The translations under genes and the position numbers were made by a program. Below the pieces are notes generated by a model. The model was not told the DNA's origin. It saw only the letters and a program-made list of their open reading frames with translations, and ran no database searches. From Pseudomonas pseudonitroreducens (GTDB lineage: Bacteria > Pseudomonadota > Gammaproteobacteria > Pseudomonadales > Pseudomonadaceae), in NCBI RefSeq assembly GCF_021603645.1, contig NZ_BQHJ01000014.1:1-64000 (forward strand): 64,000 nucleotides of DNA. Reading direction: 5' to 3'. Shown here one piece after another: positions 35,148 to 45,231 of this stretch. Every line of letters begins with the position of its first letter. Positions within the stretch are counted from its first letter, which is position 1.

Positions 35148-36521
35148 ATGCGTTGGTTGTTCGTCCCCCTGCTATCTCTGCTGCTCAGCGCCTGGTCCCA
35201 TGCCGACCAGCGCCAGACGGTCGAGGCGTACCAGCTGGAGAACGGCATGGGCGTGCTGTTCAAGCCAACCCGCGAGAAGGGCCATGTCTCGATTCGCCTG
35301 ATCGTCGGCGTCGGCTTCAGCGACTTCAGTTGCCGCGACCGGCAGTTGCCCCACCTGATGGAACACCTGTTCTTCAGCGGCCTGGATGGCGGCGACGAGG
35401 CCGACCTGGAAGCACGCATGCAGGCTCTGGGCGGCCAATGGAATGCCTACACCAGCGAGGGAGACACCGCGTTCGTCGTCGAGTCCCCCGCCGCCACCCA
35501 GCGCCAGGTGCTGGACCTGCTGCTGGAAATCATCACCCGCACCCAACTCGACCAGCGCAAGATCGATTCCGCCAAGCAGGTACTGGTGCGCGAGGATGGC
35601 GGCCATTATTCGCACCTGCAGCGTTGGCTGGATCACCAGAACATCAGCCGCGCCGGTCAGGAACAGTTGGCTGTCGAGCTGGGCCTGTCATGCGACGAGC
35701 GCGCCCCTGTGGATAACCTCACCCAGGCGCAACTGGATCAGTTGCGCAAGGACTGGTACGTCCCGAGCAACATGACCCTGATCATCGTCGGCGACCTCGA
35801 CCCGCGCCTGCCGGTGTACCTGGGGCGCACCTACGGCGCCCTGATCGACCACGACACTCCGGAACGCCGCGACCTGCCGCAGATGAAGACCACCGCCGAG
35901 CGCCAGCGCAGCCTGACCACCGGGATGTTCGGCGAAAGCGCGGTGCTGCACTGGATCTTCCCGGAGCCGGAGGATGTCGACGGCGCCACGCTGGACCTGC
36001 TGCAGGCCTACCTGAACGATACGCTCTACACCGAACTGCGCGTGCGCCGCGAGTTGTCCTACGGCCCCTGGAGCGAGCGCACTGCATGGGCGAACCAGGG
36101 CTTCCTGAGCCTCAACGCCGATGTCGAACGCGACCAGGAACAGGTGACACAGAAGGCCCTGAAAGACCTGGTGGACAAGATCCGCCGCGATGGCCTCGAC
36201 CCGCAGCGCTTCGCCCGCATCCAGCGGGTGGCGCGTGCGCAGCTGGCCTGGAGCACCCCGGGGAATTCGACGCTGGCGGATTACTACTGGGGTGCATTGG
36301 CCGATTTCGACGACGGCAAATTCCCCGACGAGGACAAGCGCCTGGCAAAAGTCAGCCTGGCCCACGCCAACGATGTGGCGAAGCGGCTGTTCAAGGACGA
36401 GGGTTATCTGCGCATTGAGAAGCCGCTGCTGGACGACGACATGGTCTATCCGCTGGCGACGGTGGGTGCATTGCTGCTGGCGGTATTGCTGGGGCTTGCG
36501 CTGTGGCGCCGACGGAGCTGA
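35148..36521 (+). CDS. Membrane-anchored M16 (pitrilysin-type) zinc metallopeptidase
   Basis: 457 residues. Residues 1-19 form a signal peptide (AWSHA). The inverted zinc motif HLMEH is at residues 69-73, and Glu149, 76 residues further, matches the third ligand position. The inactive-like second M16 domain follows (about 190-390; RRELSYGPWS is the family Arg/Tyr region). A C-terminal transmembrane helix (VGALLLAVLLGLALW) and RRRS tail suggest anchoring in the inner membrane, facing the periplasm. This is a short single-chain member, unlike the paired PqqL-type operons. A perfect DnaA-box-like 9-mer is at 35708-35716. Substrate unknown. Confidence 0.9.
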   Translation: MRWLFVPLLSLLLSAWSHADQRQTVEAYQLENGMGVLFKPTREKGHVSIRLIVGVGFSDFSCRDRQLPHLMEHLFFSGLDGGDEADLEARMQALGGQWNAYTSEGDTAFVVESPAATQRQVLDLLLEIITRTQLDQRKIDSAKQVLVREDGGHYSHLQRWLDHQNISRAGQEQLAVELGLSCDERAPVDNLTQAQLDQLRKDWYVPSNMTLIIVGDLDPRLPVYLGRTYGALIDHDTPERRDLPQMKTTAERQRSLTTGMFGESAVLHWIFPEPEDVDGATLDLLQAYLNDTLYTELRVRRELSYGPWSERTAWANQGFLSLNADVERDQEQVTQKALKDLVDKIRRDGLDPQRFARIQRVARAQLAWSTPGNSTLADYYWGALADFDDGKFPDEDKRLAKVSLAHANDVAKRLFKDEGYLRIEKPLLDDDMVYPLATVGALLLAVLLGLALWRRRS

Positions 36522-36546
36522 AGCCCCGTCGGCGAATCTTCAGGCC

Positions 36547-37098
36547 TCAGAGTGCGAGGCGGCGGATGACCTGGCAGGAGTCGTCCGGGTCCACCTGGGC
36601 GCGGAAGCCCAGCTCGCGAGCCATGTCGCGCATGTCGCGGTCCATGGACGAGTCGATCGAGTACATCTGGTGGAAGCCGTTGCGCTTGGCCACATCGATC
36701 AGATGGCGCATCAGTGCGACGTCCAGGCCCAGTTGCTTGAACTCGTCGGCGATGGTCACCGCGCATTCGCACTGCTGGTTATCCACAGCCGCGTAGCGGC
36801 TGATGCCGACTTCGCGCAACTCGCCGTCCACATGGGTCAGGGCGATGAAGGCCATGGTGGTCTGGTAGTCCACATCCATCAGGCGATCGAGCAGTTTGTC
36901 GTCGATCTTCACTTCGCCATGGAAGCGGAACTTGCGGGTCATGGGGGACAGACGCTCGAGGAACAGGCGTTCGCGCTCGCGGTCTTCCGCGCGCAACGGA
37001 CGAATCAGCACGTGGCTGCCATCTTCGAGGGTTTCTATCCAGTGATCGGCGCCAACAGCCCCGAGGGCTGCGAGCTCGGCGGTGGGGTGGGTGATCAT
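36547..37098 (-). CDS. GNAT-family acetyltransferase
   Basis: 183-residue single-domain GNAT protein: the region VLIRPLRAEDRERERLFLERLSP opens the fold, beta-4 is ECAVTIADEFKQLGL and the pyrophosphate-binding loop is QLGLDVALMRHLIDVAKRNGF, where the usual Q/RxxGxG/A appears as QLGLDV. That loop is also seen in the C-terminal GNAT modules of protein acetyltransferases of the Pat type, but the large acyl-CoA-synthetase part is absent. It may modify a protein or small molecule; no target is evident. Convergent with the M16 gene (25 bp apart). Confidence 0.85.
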   Translation of the reverse strand: MITHPTAELAALGAVGADHWIETLEDGSHVLIRPLRAEDRERERLFLERLSPMTRKFRFHGEVKIDDKLLDRLMDVDYQTTMAFIALTHVDGELREVGISRYAAVDNQQCECAVTIADEFKQLGLDVALMRHLIDVAKRNGFHQMYSIDSSMDRDMRDMARELGFRAQVDPDDSCQVIRRLAL

Positions 37099-37222
37099 GA
37101 CGCGTTCTCCGCTGGAGAAGAGGGATTGGGTTGACCCTATCCTTCTCCTGCGGGTGCCGGGCAGGCCTGACGTATGTCAATGCCGCCCGGAACCGTACTG
37201 GGGCAGAACGTCGCAGCTGGGC

Positions 37223-38512
37223 TCAGGCGCTGGCGGCCAGGGCTCCAGCGCGTGCACGGGCGCCCTTGCGGAACAGCACCAGGGTGGCAAGCAGGCCGAG
37301 CGCCGCCGCGCCGCTGAGCCAGATACCCGGCGCAGCCTTGTTGTCCAGGGTGTGGATAAGCCAGGTGCAGACCGCCGGGGTGAAACCACCGAAGGTCGCG
37401 GTCGCCAGGCTGTAGGCCAGGGAGAATCCGGTGGTGCGCACGTCCGCCGGCATGATCTCGGTGAGCGCGACAACCATCGCGCCGTTGTAGCTGCCATAGA
37501 GGAAGGACAGCCACAGTTCCACTTCCAGCAGGCGGGCAAAGCTCGGCTCGGCCACCAGCCAGGAGAGCATCGGGTAGGCGGTGAGCAGTGCCAGGATGGT
37601 AGCCGCCAGCAGCAGCGGCTTGCGCCCGATGCGATCGGATACGGCGCCCATCACCGGCAGCCAGATGAAGTTGGACAGCCCCACGCACATGGTCACCAGC
37701 AGGCTGTCGAAGTCCGACAGGTGCAGCTCGTTCTTGCCAAAGGTCGGGGTGTAGGCGGTGATCAGGTAGAAGGACACGGTGGTCATCACCACCATGGCGG
37801 TTCCGGCCAGCACCAGGCCGAAGTTCTGGCCGATGGAACGCAGCACCTGGCCCAGGGTCGGCCGATGCTTACGCTGCTCGAACTCGGGGGTTTCCTCCAG
37901 CGAGCGGCGGATGATGAACAACGCCGGGACGATCAGGCAGCCGACGAAGAACGGTACGCGCCAGCCCCACTCGCCCATGTCCTGCGGGCTCAGCCAATGG
38001 TTGAGGATCACCCCCAGCAGGCCGGCGAAGACCACCGCGACCTGTTGGCTCGCCGACTGCCAGCTGACGAAGAAACCGCGCTTGCCCGGGGTGGCGATTT
38101 CCGCGAGGTACACCGACACGCCGCCCAGCTCCACGCCGGCAGAAAAACCCTGCAGCAGGCGGCCAAGCAGGACCAGCAACGGTGCGGCGGCACCAAGGGT
38201 GGCATACCCCGGTACGAAGGCGATCAGCAGGGTGCCCATGGCCATCAGGCCGAGGGTGATGATCAGCCCCTGGCGACGGCCATGACGGTCGATATAGGCG
38301 CCGAGGAAGATGGCTCCCAGCGGACGCATGAGGAATCCGGCGCCGAAGGTCGCCAGCGACAGCATCAGGGAAGCGAAGGGGTCGTCGCCGGGAAAGAAGG
38401 TCTTGGCAATGGCGGTGGCGTAGAAGCCATACACCATGAAGTCATACATCTCGAGAAAGTTGCCACTTACCACACGGAAGACGGCTTTGGCTTTGGAGTT
38501 GTTCGAGGCCAT
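37223..38512 (-). CDS. MFS citrate/tricarballylate:proton symporter-like transporter
   Basis: 429 residues with 12 predicted membrane helices. The MHS-family pattern [19 protein letters not shown] at residues 14-32, the loop [13 protein letters not shown] between helices 2 and 3 and [19 protein letters not shown] mark the citrate-proton symporter (CitA/TcuC) branch. Start ATG 38512 has only a weak ribosome binding site (GAGTGATG); in-frame starts further upstream add a basic leader and look worse. Predicted role: uptake of citrate or another tricarboxylate. It is bordered upstream by an AT-rich region. Confidence 0.9.
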   Translation of the reverse strand: MASNNSKAKAVFRVVSGNFLEMYDFMVYGFYATAIAKTFFPGDDPFASLMLSLATFGAGFLMRPLGAIFLGAYIDRHGRRQGLIITLGLMAMGTLLIAFVPGYATLGAAAPLLVLLGRLLQGFSAGVELGGVSVYLAEIATPGKRGFFVSWQSASQQVAVVFAGLLGVILNHWLSPQDMGEWGWRVPFFVGCLIVPALFIIRRSLEETPEFEQRKHRPTLGQVLRSIGQNFGLVLAGTAMVVMTTVSFYLITAYTPTFGKNELHLSDFDSLLVTMCVGLSNFIWLPVMGAVSDRIGRKPLLLAATILALLTAYPMLSWLVAEPSFARLLEVELWLSFLYGSYNGAMVVALTEIMPADVRTTGFSLAYSLATATFGGFTPAVCTWLIHTLDNKAAPGIWLSGAAALGLLATLVLFRKGARARAGALAASA

Positions 38513-38940
38513 AAGAACATCACTCAGGGCTGATACACGGGGATTCCCCTGCCGGGGAAATCGACGGTCGTCGTCCACGGCAGGCAGGCCCTGGAGAGTC
38601 GACTTATTTGTAACCCTATGTGTAAAAGCAGCCTCTCGACAATCGAAAAATGCCTGAGTTGGCCATTTTTACTGGCTTTGAAAGCTTGGTGAAAGCTTCA
38701 CTACCGTTCGTCAGAAATAGCCATTGCGCGAGATATGTCACATTTCCATTATATTGCCAGGATAAACAAAACAATTACTTTACTTATATTTAAATAAATA
38801 AACTCCAGGATATTTGTAGGAAACCTTCGTCATTCGAGATAATTAATGCGTATTTCGCCTATTCAAGAATCTTATTTTTATATAAGAATTTTCCTTAATT
38901 AATAGTTAGCTTTTCCCACAAATTTTGGGAGAGCTTTACT
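38513..38940. promoter_or_regulatory. AT-rich intergenic leader
   Basis: 428 bp between the divergent MFS and trypsin-like genes. From about 38700 to 38940 the sequence is strongly AT-rich (for example TTACTTATATTTAAATAAAT), unlike the rest of the window. No protein-coding frame was recognised. It could carry AT-rich promoters and bind H-NS-like MvaT. Confidence 0.7.
38908..38935 (+). promoter_or_regulatory. Hairpin sequestering the ribosome binding site of the trypsin-like gene
   Basis: 5' arm AGCTTTTCCCA (38908-38918), 7-nt loop CAAATTT, 3' arm TGGGAGAGCT (38926-38935). The arms form ten pairs with one bulged U and one G-U pair, and the Shine-Dalgarno GGGAGAG is entirely within the 3' arm, 5 nt before GTG 38941. 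Confidence 0.65.
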
Positions 38941-39612
38941 GTGAAGAAAAGATGGTTCCTGCCGCTTCTGTTTACCCTCTCAGGCTGCAATGGCTGGGTT
39001 TCCCCGGAAACCAATGCGGGCCTGAATGACCGTTACTTCACCGTGTTCTCTGGCCCGCCATTGCCGGGAATGATCGTCGCCTCTGCCGTACAGTGGAATG
39101 CCGACTACGCGGTGACAGCAGCCCATACCCCGTTCCTGTTGAACAAGGCTTACCGCTGCAGCACGGGCTGCGACCTGCTGTTCATCGCGCACAAGGCAAA
39201 GGGGGCGCTCCCGCAGTGGCGGGATTTCCGTTCCGGCGAGACCGTCACCGCCCTGGGCAGCAGTTCCCTGCTGATCCCGATGAGCGCGACAGGGCGTGTC
39301 TGGCCGGTACCCTTCGTCGACGACCGTTCTGCAAGTGGCGAGCGCTACGGTGTACACGACGCGGCAATCGCCAAGGGCATGTCCGGAGGGCCATTGCTGG
39401 CCAGCGACGGTGCAGTGCTGGGGATCAATATCGGCTACCAGGCGGGTTTCACGCCACCGACAGGCCGGCCAGAACTGGCCGGCATGGCACGCTTGAGCGT
39501 GTTCGTGCCCTACCGGGTGATCCAGCGTGAATGGCTACTGTTCCAGGCTCAGGGGCAACACAAGGAGGCCCAGGTGGCCGCCGGCGAGAACCTTCAGGCG
39601 AAGAACCAGTAG
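38941..39612 (+). CDS. Trypsin-like serine protease lipoprotein
   Basis: 223 residues. The signal peptide ends in lipobox LSGC (Cys16), so the protein should be lipid-anchored. The triad is visible: His62 in AVTAAHT, Asp78 in STGCDLLF and Ser148 in AKGMSGGP, with ETVTALGSS as the expected strand between Asp and Ser. Translation starts at GTG 38941. The 3' end overlaps the convergent gene by 19 bp. The upstream DNA is unusually AT-rich, while the coding region itself has normal high GC. Substrate unknown; it may be a surface or periplasmic protease under conditional translation. Confidence 0.85.
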   Translation: MKKRWFLPLLFTLSGCNGWVSPETNAGLNDRYFTVFSGPPLPGMIVASAVQWNADYAVTAAHTPFLLNKAYRCSTGCDLLFIAHKAKGALPQWRDFRSGETVTALGSSSLLIPMSATGRVWPVPFVDDRSASGERYGVHDAAIAKGMSGGPLLASDGAVLGINIGYQAGFTPPTGRPELAGMARLSVFVPYRVIQREWLLFQAQGQHKEAQVAAGENLQAKNQ

Positions 39613-40823
39613 CAAACGCCGATGGAGGCCAGCACGCCGGCAAGGTCCGCCAGCAGCGCGCAACCCACGGCATGGCGCGCGCGCTGGATGCCAACGGCGC
39701 CGAAATACACTGCCAGTACGTAGAACGTGGTCTCGGTGCTGCCTTGCACGGTGGCGGCGACCAATGCCGGGAAGCTGTCCACACCGTGGGATTGCATGGT
39801 TTCCAGCAGCATCGCCCGTGCAGCGCTGCCGGAGAACGGCTTGACCAGTGCGGTAGGCAGCGCATCGACGAAGCGAGTGTCCCAGCCCACGCCTTCGACT
39901 ACCCAGCGGATGCCATCCAGCGCCATCTCCAGGGCGCCGGAAGCGCGCAATACGCCGACCGCGCAGAGCATCGCCACCAGATACGGCAGCAGGCTCTTGG
40001 CGACGTCGAAGCCCTCTTTTGCGCCCTCGACGAAGGTTTCATACACCGGCACCTTCTTCAGCCAGCCGACGATCAGGAACAGCATGATGATGCCGAACAG
40101 CGTCAGGTTGCCCAGTAGCGAGGACAACTGCGCCAGCGCGCTGGCAGACAGGCCTGCGAGCAACGCCATGAAGGCACCCAGCGCCAGCGCGCCGGGAATC
40201 AGGTAAGCCAGGACCACCGGATCCCACAGGCGCAGACGCTGCATCAGCGCCACGCTGAGCAGGCCGACGAGCGAGGAGGCGCTGGTGGCCAGCAGGATTG
40301 GCAGGAACACCAGGGTCGGGTCCACTGCGCCCTGCTGCGCGCGATACATGAAGATGGTCACCGGCAGCAGCGTCAGCGACGAGGCGTTGAGCACCAGGAA
40401 GAGAATCTGCGCGTTGCTCGCCGTGGTGCTGCTGGGATTGAGCTCCTGCAGCGCCTTCATGGCCTTCAGGCCGATGGGCGTAGCGGCGTTGTCCAGGCCC
40501 AGGCCGTTGGCGGCGAAGTTCAGGGTGATCAGGCCAATGGCCGGGTGGCCAGCGGGGACTTCCGGCATCAGGCGGCGGAACAGCGGGCCGAGCAGCACTG
40601 CGAGTTTCTCCACCAGGCCGGCCTTCTCGGCGATGCGCAGGAAACCCAGCCAGAGGGTCAGGGTACCGAACAACAGCACCATGACCTCCACCGACAGCTT
40701 GGCCATGGCGAACAGGCTTTCCACCATGGCGGCGAACACGGTGGCCTCCCCACCGAGCAGCCAGCGGGAAAGCGCGGTGACCGCCGCGACGATGAAAAAG
40801 CTCAGCCAGAGGCCGTTGAGCAT
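39594..40823 (-). CDS. Nucleoside-recognition (Gate-domain) membrane protein, SpmA-SpmB fusion type
   Basis: 409 residues, about ten membrane helices in two halves: SpmA-like N-half (FGTLTLWLGFLRIAEKAGLVEKLA, then NFAANGLGLDNAATPIGLKAM) and SpmB-like C-half (FVEGAKEGFDVAKSLLPYLVAM, then SGSAARAMLLETM). Bacterial members resemble sporulation proteins SpmA/SpmB fused into one chain; in non-spore-formers they are transporter-like proteins of unknown substrate. ATG 40823 has the strong site AAGGGGGAC. It faces the trypsin-like gene tail to tail. It shares a terminator region with gltP on the other side. Confidence 0.88.
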   Translation of the reverse strand: MLNGLWLSFFIVAAVTALSRWLLGGEATVFAAMVESLFAMAKLSVEVMVLLFGTLTLWLGFLRIAEKAGLVEKLAVLLGPLFRRLMPEVPAGHPAIGLITLNFAANGLGLDNAATPIGLKAMKALQELNPSSTTASNAQILFLVLNASSLTLLPVTIFMYRAQQGAVDPTLVFLPILLATSASSLVGLLSVALMQRLRLWDPVVLAYLIPGALALGAFMALLAGLSASALAQLSSLLGNLTLFGIIMLFLIVGWLKKVPVYETFVEGAKEGFDVAKSLLPYLVAMLCAVGVLRASGALEMALDGIRWVVEGVGWDTRFVDALPTALVKPFSGSAARAMLLETMQSHGVDSFPALVAATVQGSTETTFYVLAVYFGAVGIQRARHAVGCALLADLAGVLASIGVCYWFFA

Positions 40824-40885
40824 GCGATGTCCCCCTTGGAATGGCCGCGATGATAGCGGCACGGGCGCCTTCCGCGCCAGAAACG

Positions 40886-40915
40886 ACAAGGCCCCGGACT
40901 GTGCCGGGGCCTTGT
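40886..40915. terminator. Strong intrinsic hairpin between gltP and the nucleoside-recognition gene
   Basis: ACAAGGCCCCGG (40886-40897) and CCGGGGCCTTGT (40904-40915), a perfect 12-bp stem with a 6-nt loop. On the minus strand it lies after gltP. Confidence 0.8.
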
Positions 40916-40931
40916 TGATAACCCGTGCGGG

Positions 40932-42281
<1,350 letters not shown>

Positions 42282-42954
42282 AGTGAGTCACCCTTGATTC
42301 TTGTGGAAGTCGGGGTCGCCGAACCGTCGGGATGCCGACGGCCAGCGAAAAAAGGGGCGCATGATTCCGACCCCCCCCTCCTCCGTCTAATGCCGGAAAC
42401 GCCTACCCCATGCACAATCGGCATGGGAAAAGGCATCTGAAACCTTGGTTCCAGGTCGTAAGACCCTTGCTTTTCTGCATGACACAGGTTCCTCAACGCC
42501 TGTCACACAGCGCTCTGCAAAGCCGTCTAGGCTTGCTGCAATTCGGCCATCAATGGCCCGGATTGATCGGATCAGAACGCCACGCGCGCTCACGGGTGGG
42601 TTCTTGTTACCGGATGTACGGTCGCCGCTAGGGGGCCGTCATGGATGGCCGAGGGCGAGGGCGAGGAGAAGGGCCCTTCGACTGCGAGGCTGGCGGGAAA
42701 GCAGACACTGTGGATAAGTGGCGGATTCCGCTCTTCATTATTGAGGCGCCGGAGGGCCGGAAACCGGCCGACAGGAATCGGCGAGGCATTGTAGGACGAA
42801 TCCGCCTGAGTCCGAATTGACCGATATCAGTGAAGTTCGACCGGCTTCGAGCAAGCCTGCGGCTACCCTGCCGTCGCCGCGACAGCCGGGTAAGCAACGG
42901 GTTGTTCAATGTGGTGAAAGCACAACGCGGTGACACTCTGAATAAGGACGCTCT
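42282..42954. other. 673-bp gene-free interval with AlgU-like promoter and DnaA-like box
   Basis: Between divergent gltP and the DUF3313 gene. It contains a run of eight C (about 42369-42377), a perfect TGTGGATAA at 42709-42717 and an AlgU-type promoter at 42811-42838 pointing left. The short reading frames here have no convincing start or composition. Confidence 0.55.
42811..42838 (-). promoter_or_regulatory. AlgU (sigma-22)-like promoter
   Basis: On the minus strand GAACTT, 17 nt, TCGGA, against the consensus GAACTT-N16/17-TCtgA. Transcription would run left into the gene-free interval before gltP, about 530 bp from its start. Confidence 0.4.
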
Positions 42955-43614
42955 ATGACGCGACGCTACGTAGTACCCACTCTGCTTTTCGCTGGCGCCC
43001 TGGCACTGGCCGGCTGTTCCAGCCAGAAACCGGACGCCTCGCAGTACTCGGGCTTCCTCGGCGATTACTCGCAACTCCAACCGGCCACCTCCCCCAGCGG
43101 CCAGCCCGTGCTGCGCTGGGTCGACCCGAACCTGAAGCTGCAGAACTACAGCTCGGTGCTGGTCGAGCGGCCGGTCTACTACCCGCCACCCAAGCCGAAC
43201 GAGAACATCGATCAGCGAACCCTCAACGAAATTCCCGACTACCTCAAGAAGCAGGTCGAGCTGCAACTGGGCAGCCGCTACCGCATCGTCCAGCAGGCTG
43301 ATCGCGACACCCTGGTGCTGCGCACTGCAATCAGCGGCGTGGATGTCTCCAACGAGGGCCTGCATGCATACGAGGTCATCCCCATCGCACTGGTGGTAGC
43401 CGCGACGTCGACCGCCATCGGTACCCGTGATCAGGACACCGAGGTATTCGTGGAGTTCGAGGCATTGGATGGCGCGACCAGCAAGCCGGTCGCCAAGGTC
43501 GTGCGCAAGGGAGCAGGCAAGACGCTGGAAAACTCCAGCACCCACCTGACCCTCGACGACCTGAAGCCGGTGCTCGATGGCTGGGCGCGCGACGCGGCCA
43601 ACTTCAAGCCCTGA
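42955..43614 (+). CDS. DUF3313 family lipoprotein
   Basis: 219 residues. The signal peptide ends in lipobox LALAGC (Cys20). The conserved DUF3313 pattern follows: YSGFLGDYSQLQP, LRWVDPNLKLQNYSSVLVERPVYYPPP and VLRTAISGVDVSNEGLHAYEVIPIAL, with the IGTRDQDTEVFVEFEALDG strand pair. Function is unknown; it is predicted to face the periplasm. ATG 42955 has AAGGACGCTCT upstream. It lies beside the Ivy gene, convergent with it. Confidence 0.88.
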   Translation: MTRRYVVPTLLFAGALALAGCSSQKPDASQYSGFLGDYSQLQPATSPSGQPVLRWVDPNLKLQNYSSVLVERPVYYPPPKPNENIDQRTLNEIPDYLKKQVELQLGSRYRIVQQADRDTLVLRTAISGVDVSNEGLHAYEVIPIALVVAATSTAIGTRDQDTEVFVEFEALDGATSKPVAKVVRKGAGKTLENSSTHLTLDDLKPVLDGWARDAANFKP

Positions 43615-43803
43615 CCTGTGATGGCGCTCCGGAACCGGTGCGAGCACGTCGCCCCGGTTCCGCACGCCTTGCCTGACCCAGCCCGCTGGCGCGGAGGTAC
43701 TCCCTGTACCCCCAGGTCGCTCAGGACATGACGCATCCCGAACATCCCGGCCCCCTGGTCATGCGTCCACCGCAATGGCGACGCAGAATTCGAAATCAGT
43801 GGA

Positions 43804-44274
43804 TCAGTACCAGTTGGGATCGCTCTTGAGCTGGTCATCGAGGATCCGCTTCACCGAATCGTCCGGCTCGCCCAACCAGCGGAAGCTGGCGTGCTTGCTC
43901 GGCGACTTGTCCGTCGGAAGGTTCTCGGGAACCTTCACGTACAGCGCATAGGCCTTGTCCTTGTCCCAGGTGAAGGCTACGTACAGCCGGTGGGCAGCGC
44001 AGTTGTGCGCCTCGCACAACTCGCCCACCAGGTATTTGTCGCCCTGCTCGTCCACCGCCTGCATCGGCGTCGCAGTGCCGCTGAGGTTCATCACCCAGTC
44101 GGGCAGGCGACTTTCGTCCTTGACCACCGATTGCCAGGTATCGCGATACTGCGGATCACTGGCTACCAGCTCGTTCAGGCGGTATTGCGCGTCCTTGTCT
44201 GCCTCGGCGGCCAGGGCCTGGGCCCCGACGCCGAGCAGAACGGTCGACAGCAGCAGATTGCGGGTAAAGCTCAT
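43804..44274 (-). CDS. ivy: Inhibitor of vertebrate lysozyme (Ivy) family protein
   Basis: 156 residues with a cleavable signal peptide (to GVGAQALA|AEA), so periplasmic. The Ivy active loop is CEAHNCAAHRLYVAF: a Cys-bridged loop with a His that plugs the lysozyme active site (E. coli CKPHDC). This protects peptidoglycan against C-type lysozymes or endogenous lytic transglycosylases. P. aeruginosa has a paralogue at the equivalent place near algB. It lies in a cluster of small stress genes transcribed in the same direction (DUF1328, TM protein, DUF2383, BON). Confidence 0.9.
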   Translation of the reverse strand: MSFTRNLLLSTVLLGVGAQALAAEADKDAQYRLNELVASDPQYRDTWQSVVKDESRLPDWVMNLSGTATPMQAVDEQGDKYLVGELCEAHNCAAHRLYVAFTWDKDKAYALYVKVPENLPTDKSPSKHASFRWLGEPDDSVKRILDDQLKSDPNWY

Positions 44275-44313
44275 CGCTACGCTCCTTGTTCAACTTCCAT
44301 CGATCCGGAGGAA

Positions 44314-44475
44314 CTACCCCCGGCGACGGCCCATGACGAAGGACACGATGAACAGCACCAGGAAGATCACGAACAGGATCTTGGCGATACTGGTCGCGGC
44401 GCCGGCGATACCACCGAAGCCCAGGACCGCGGCGATGATGGCGATGATCAGGAATGTCAGTGCCCAGCTAAGCAT
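44314..44475 (-). CDS. DUF1328 small membrane protein
   Basis: 53 residues and two hydrophobic helices: [20 protein letters not shown], then [20 protein letters not shown] with the RRRG tail. This is the full usual length of DUF1328 (YtjA-like). ATG 44475 has the strong site GAGGAGAG; longer in-frame extensions lack one. It is an inner-membrane protein without known activity, common near stress genes. 39 bp from the Ivy gene, so probably co-transcribed. Confidence 0.88.
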   Translation of the reverse strand: MLSWALTFLIIAIIAAVLGFGGIAGAATSIAKILFVIFLVLFIVSFVMGRRRG

Positions 44476-44635
44476 GGGGTCTCTCCTCTTCTCGTTGTCG
44501 GTTCGGCACCGTTTGGGTGCCAGCTCCGGAGTGGTCGCAAGGCAGTCTCCGGAAAGAGTGTCCGCCCGGGCGCTTCCGGGCACTGCGGACCTGTCGGGCA
44601 AGCCAGCGGCCTGCCGGCAATTGGGTTAACCGCGC

Positions 44636-44953
44636 TCAGAACACCCAGCCACCCTGGGGGCGGGCCATCGGCTGGACCTGAGCCTGAGTCTGCGCCTGCG
44701 GGGCTTGCAGCACCTGGGGCTGGTTACGCGCGGGTGCAGCCTGTGGATAACGCGACGCTTCGCGGTACAGGCCGGGAGTGCTGGAGGCGGTCGGTACATA
44801 GGCCACTGGGGTACTGGCGGCCTGAACCCGGGAAACCTGCATCTGCAGCTGCACCTGGTTGACCAGCAACAGCAGGAGGGCACCGGCAAGGAAGATCCGG
44901 CTCCACACATCGATACGCGCGACTTGCACTTGGCTGTTGGTTCCGCTGTTCAT
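44636..44953 (-). CDS. Small single-span membrane protein with Gln/Ala-rich tail
   Basis: 105 residues. A short cytoplasmic N-terminus is followed by one membrane helix (IFLAGALLLLLVNQVQL, about 19-36), then a low-complexity Pro/Gln/Ala periplasmic tail (APARNQPQVLQAPQAQTQAQ). ATG 44953 has AGGAGAAACGGG upstream. I do not recognise a family. The upstream region to 45231 contains an AT-rich promoter-like patch (about 45090-45150). Confidence 0.72.
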   Translation of the reverse strand: MNSGTNSQVQVARIDVWSRIFLAGALLLLLVNQVQLQMQVSRVQAASTPVAYVPTASSTPGLYREASRYPQAAPARNQPQVLQAPQAQTQAQVQPMARPQGGWVF

Positions 44954-45231
44954 CCCGTTTCTCCTGCCCGTCGCCGACCTGTCTGTCGAACCTTCAAACC
45001 ATTTCCTGAGGTCTTTCCGGTTCTTGTCGTCGCGAGTGGTTTGTTGACTGTCTTGCAGTAGGAATTGCACGCCGCATGCCAGTCTGATGAATCCTATTTT
45101 TTACTTATAAATCAAATACTTATGTTGTTAATGAAAATGCCTTTCTGCTGCATCCTGCACGATGGGCCGGGATAGGTCGTGCGTTTTGCAACCCCGGCTT
45201 CAGGCACGTCCCTGTGCCTGTGTGAACCACG

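Noticed and set aside
42410-42631. Short open frames in the gene-free interval upstream of gltP
   Set aside because: No ribosome binding site; composition unlike proteins, and overlapping frames on the opposite strand are equally long.
43630-43662. GGAACCGG...CCGGTTCC hairpin as a terminator after the DUF3313 gene
   Set aside because: A stem is present but no T-run follows in either direction, so it was not called.
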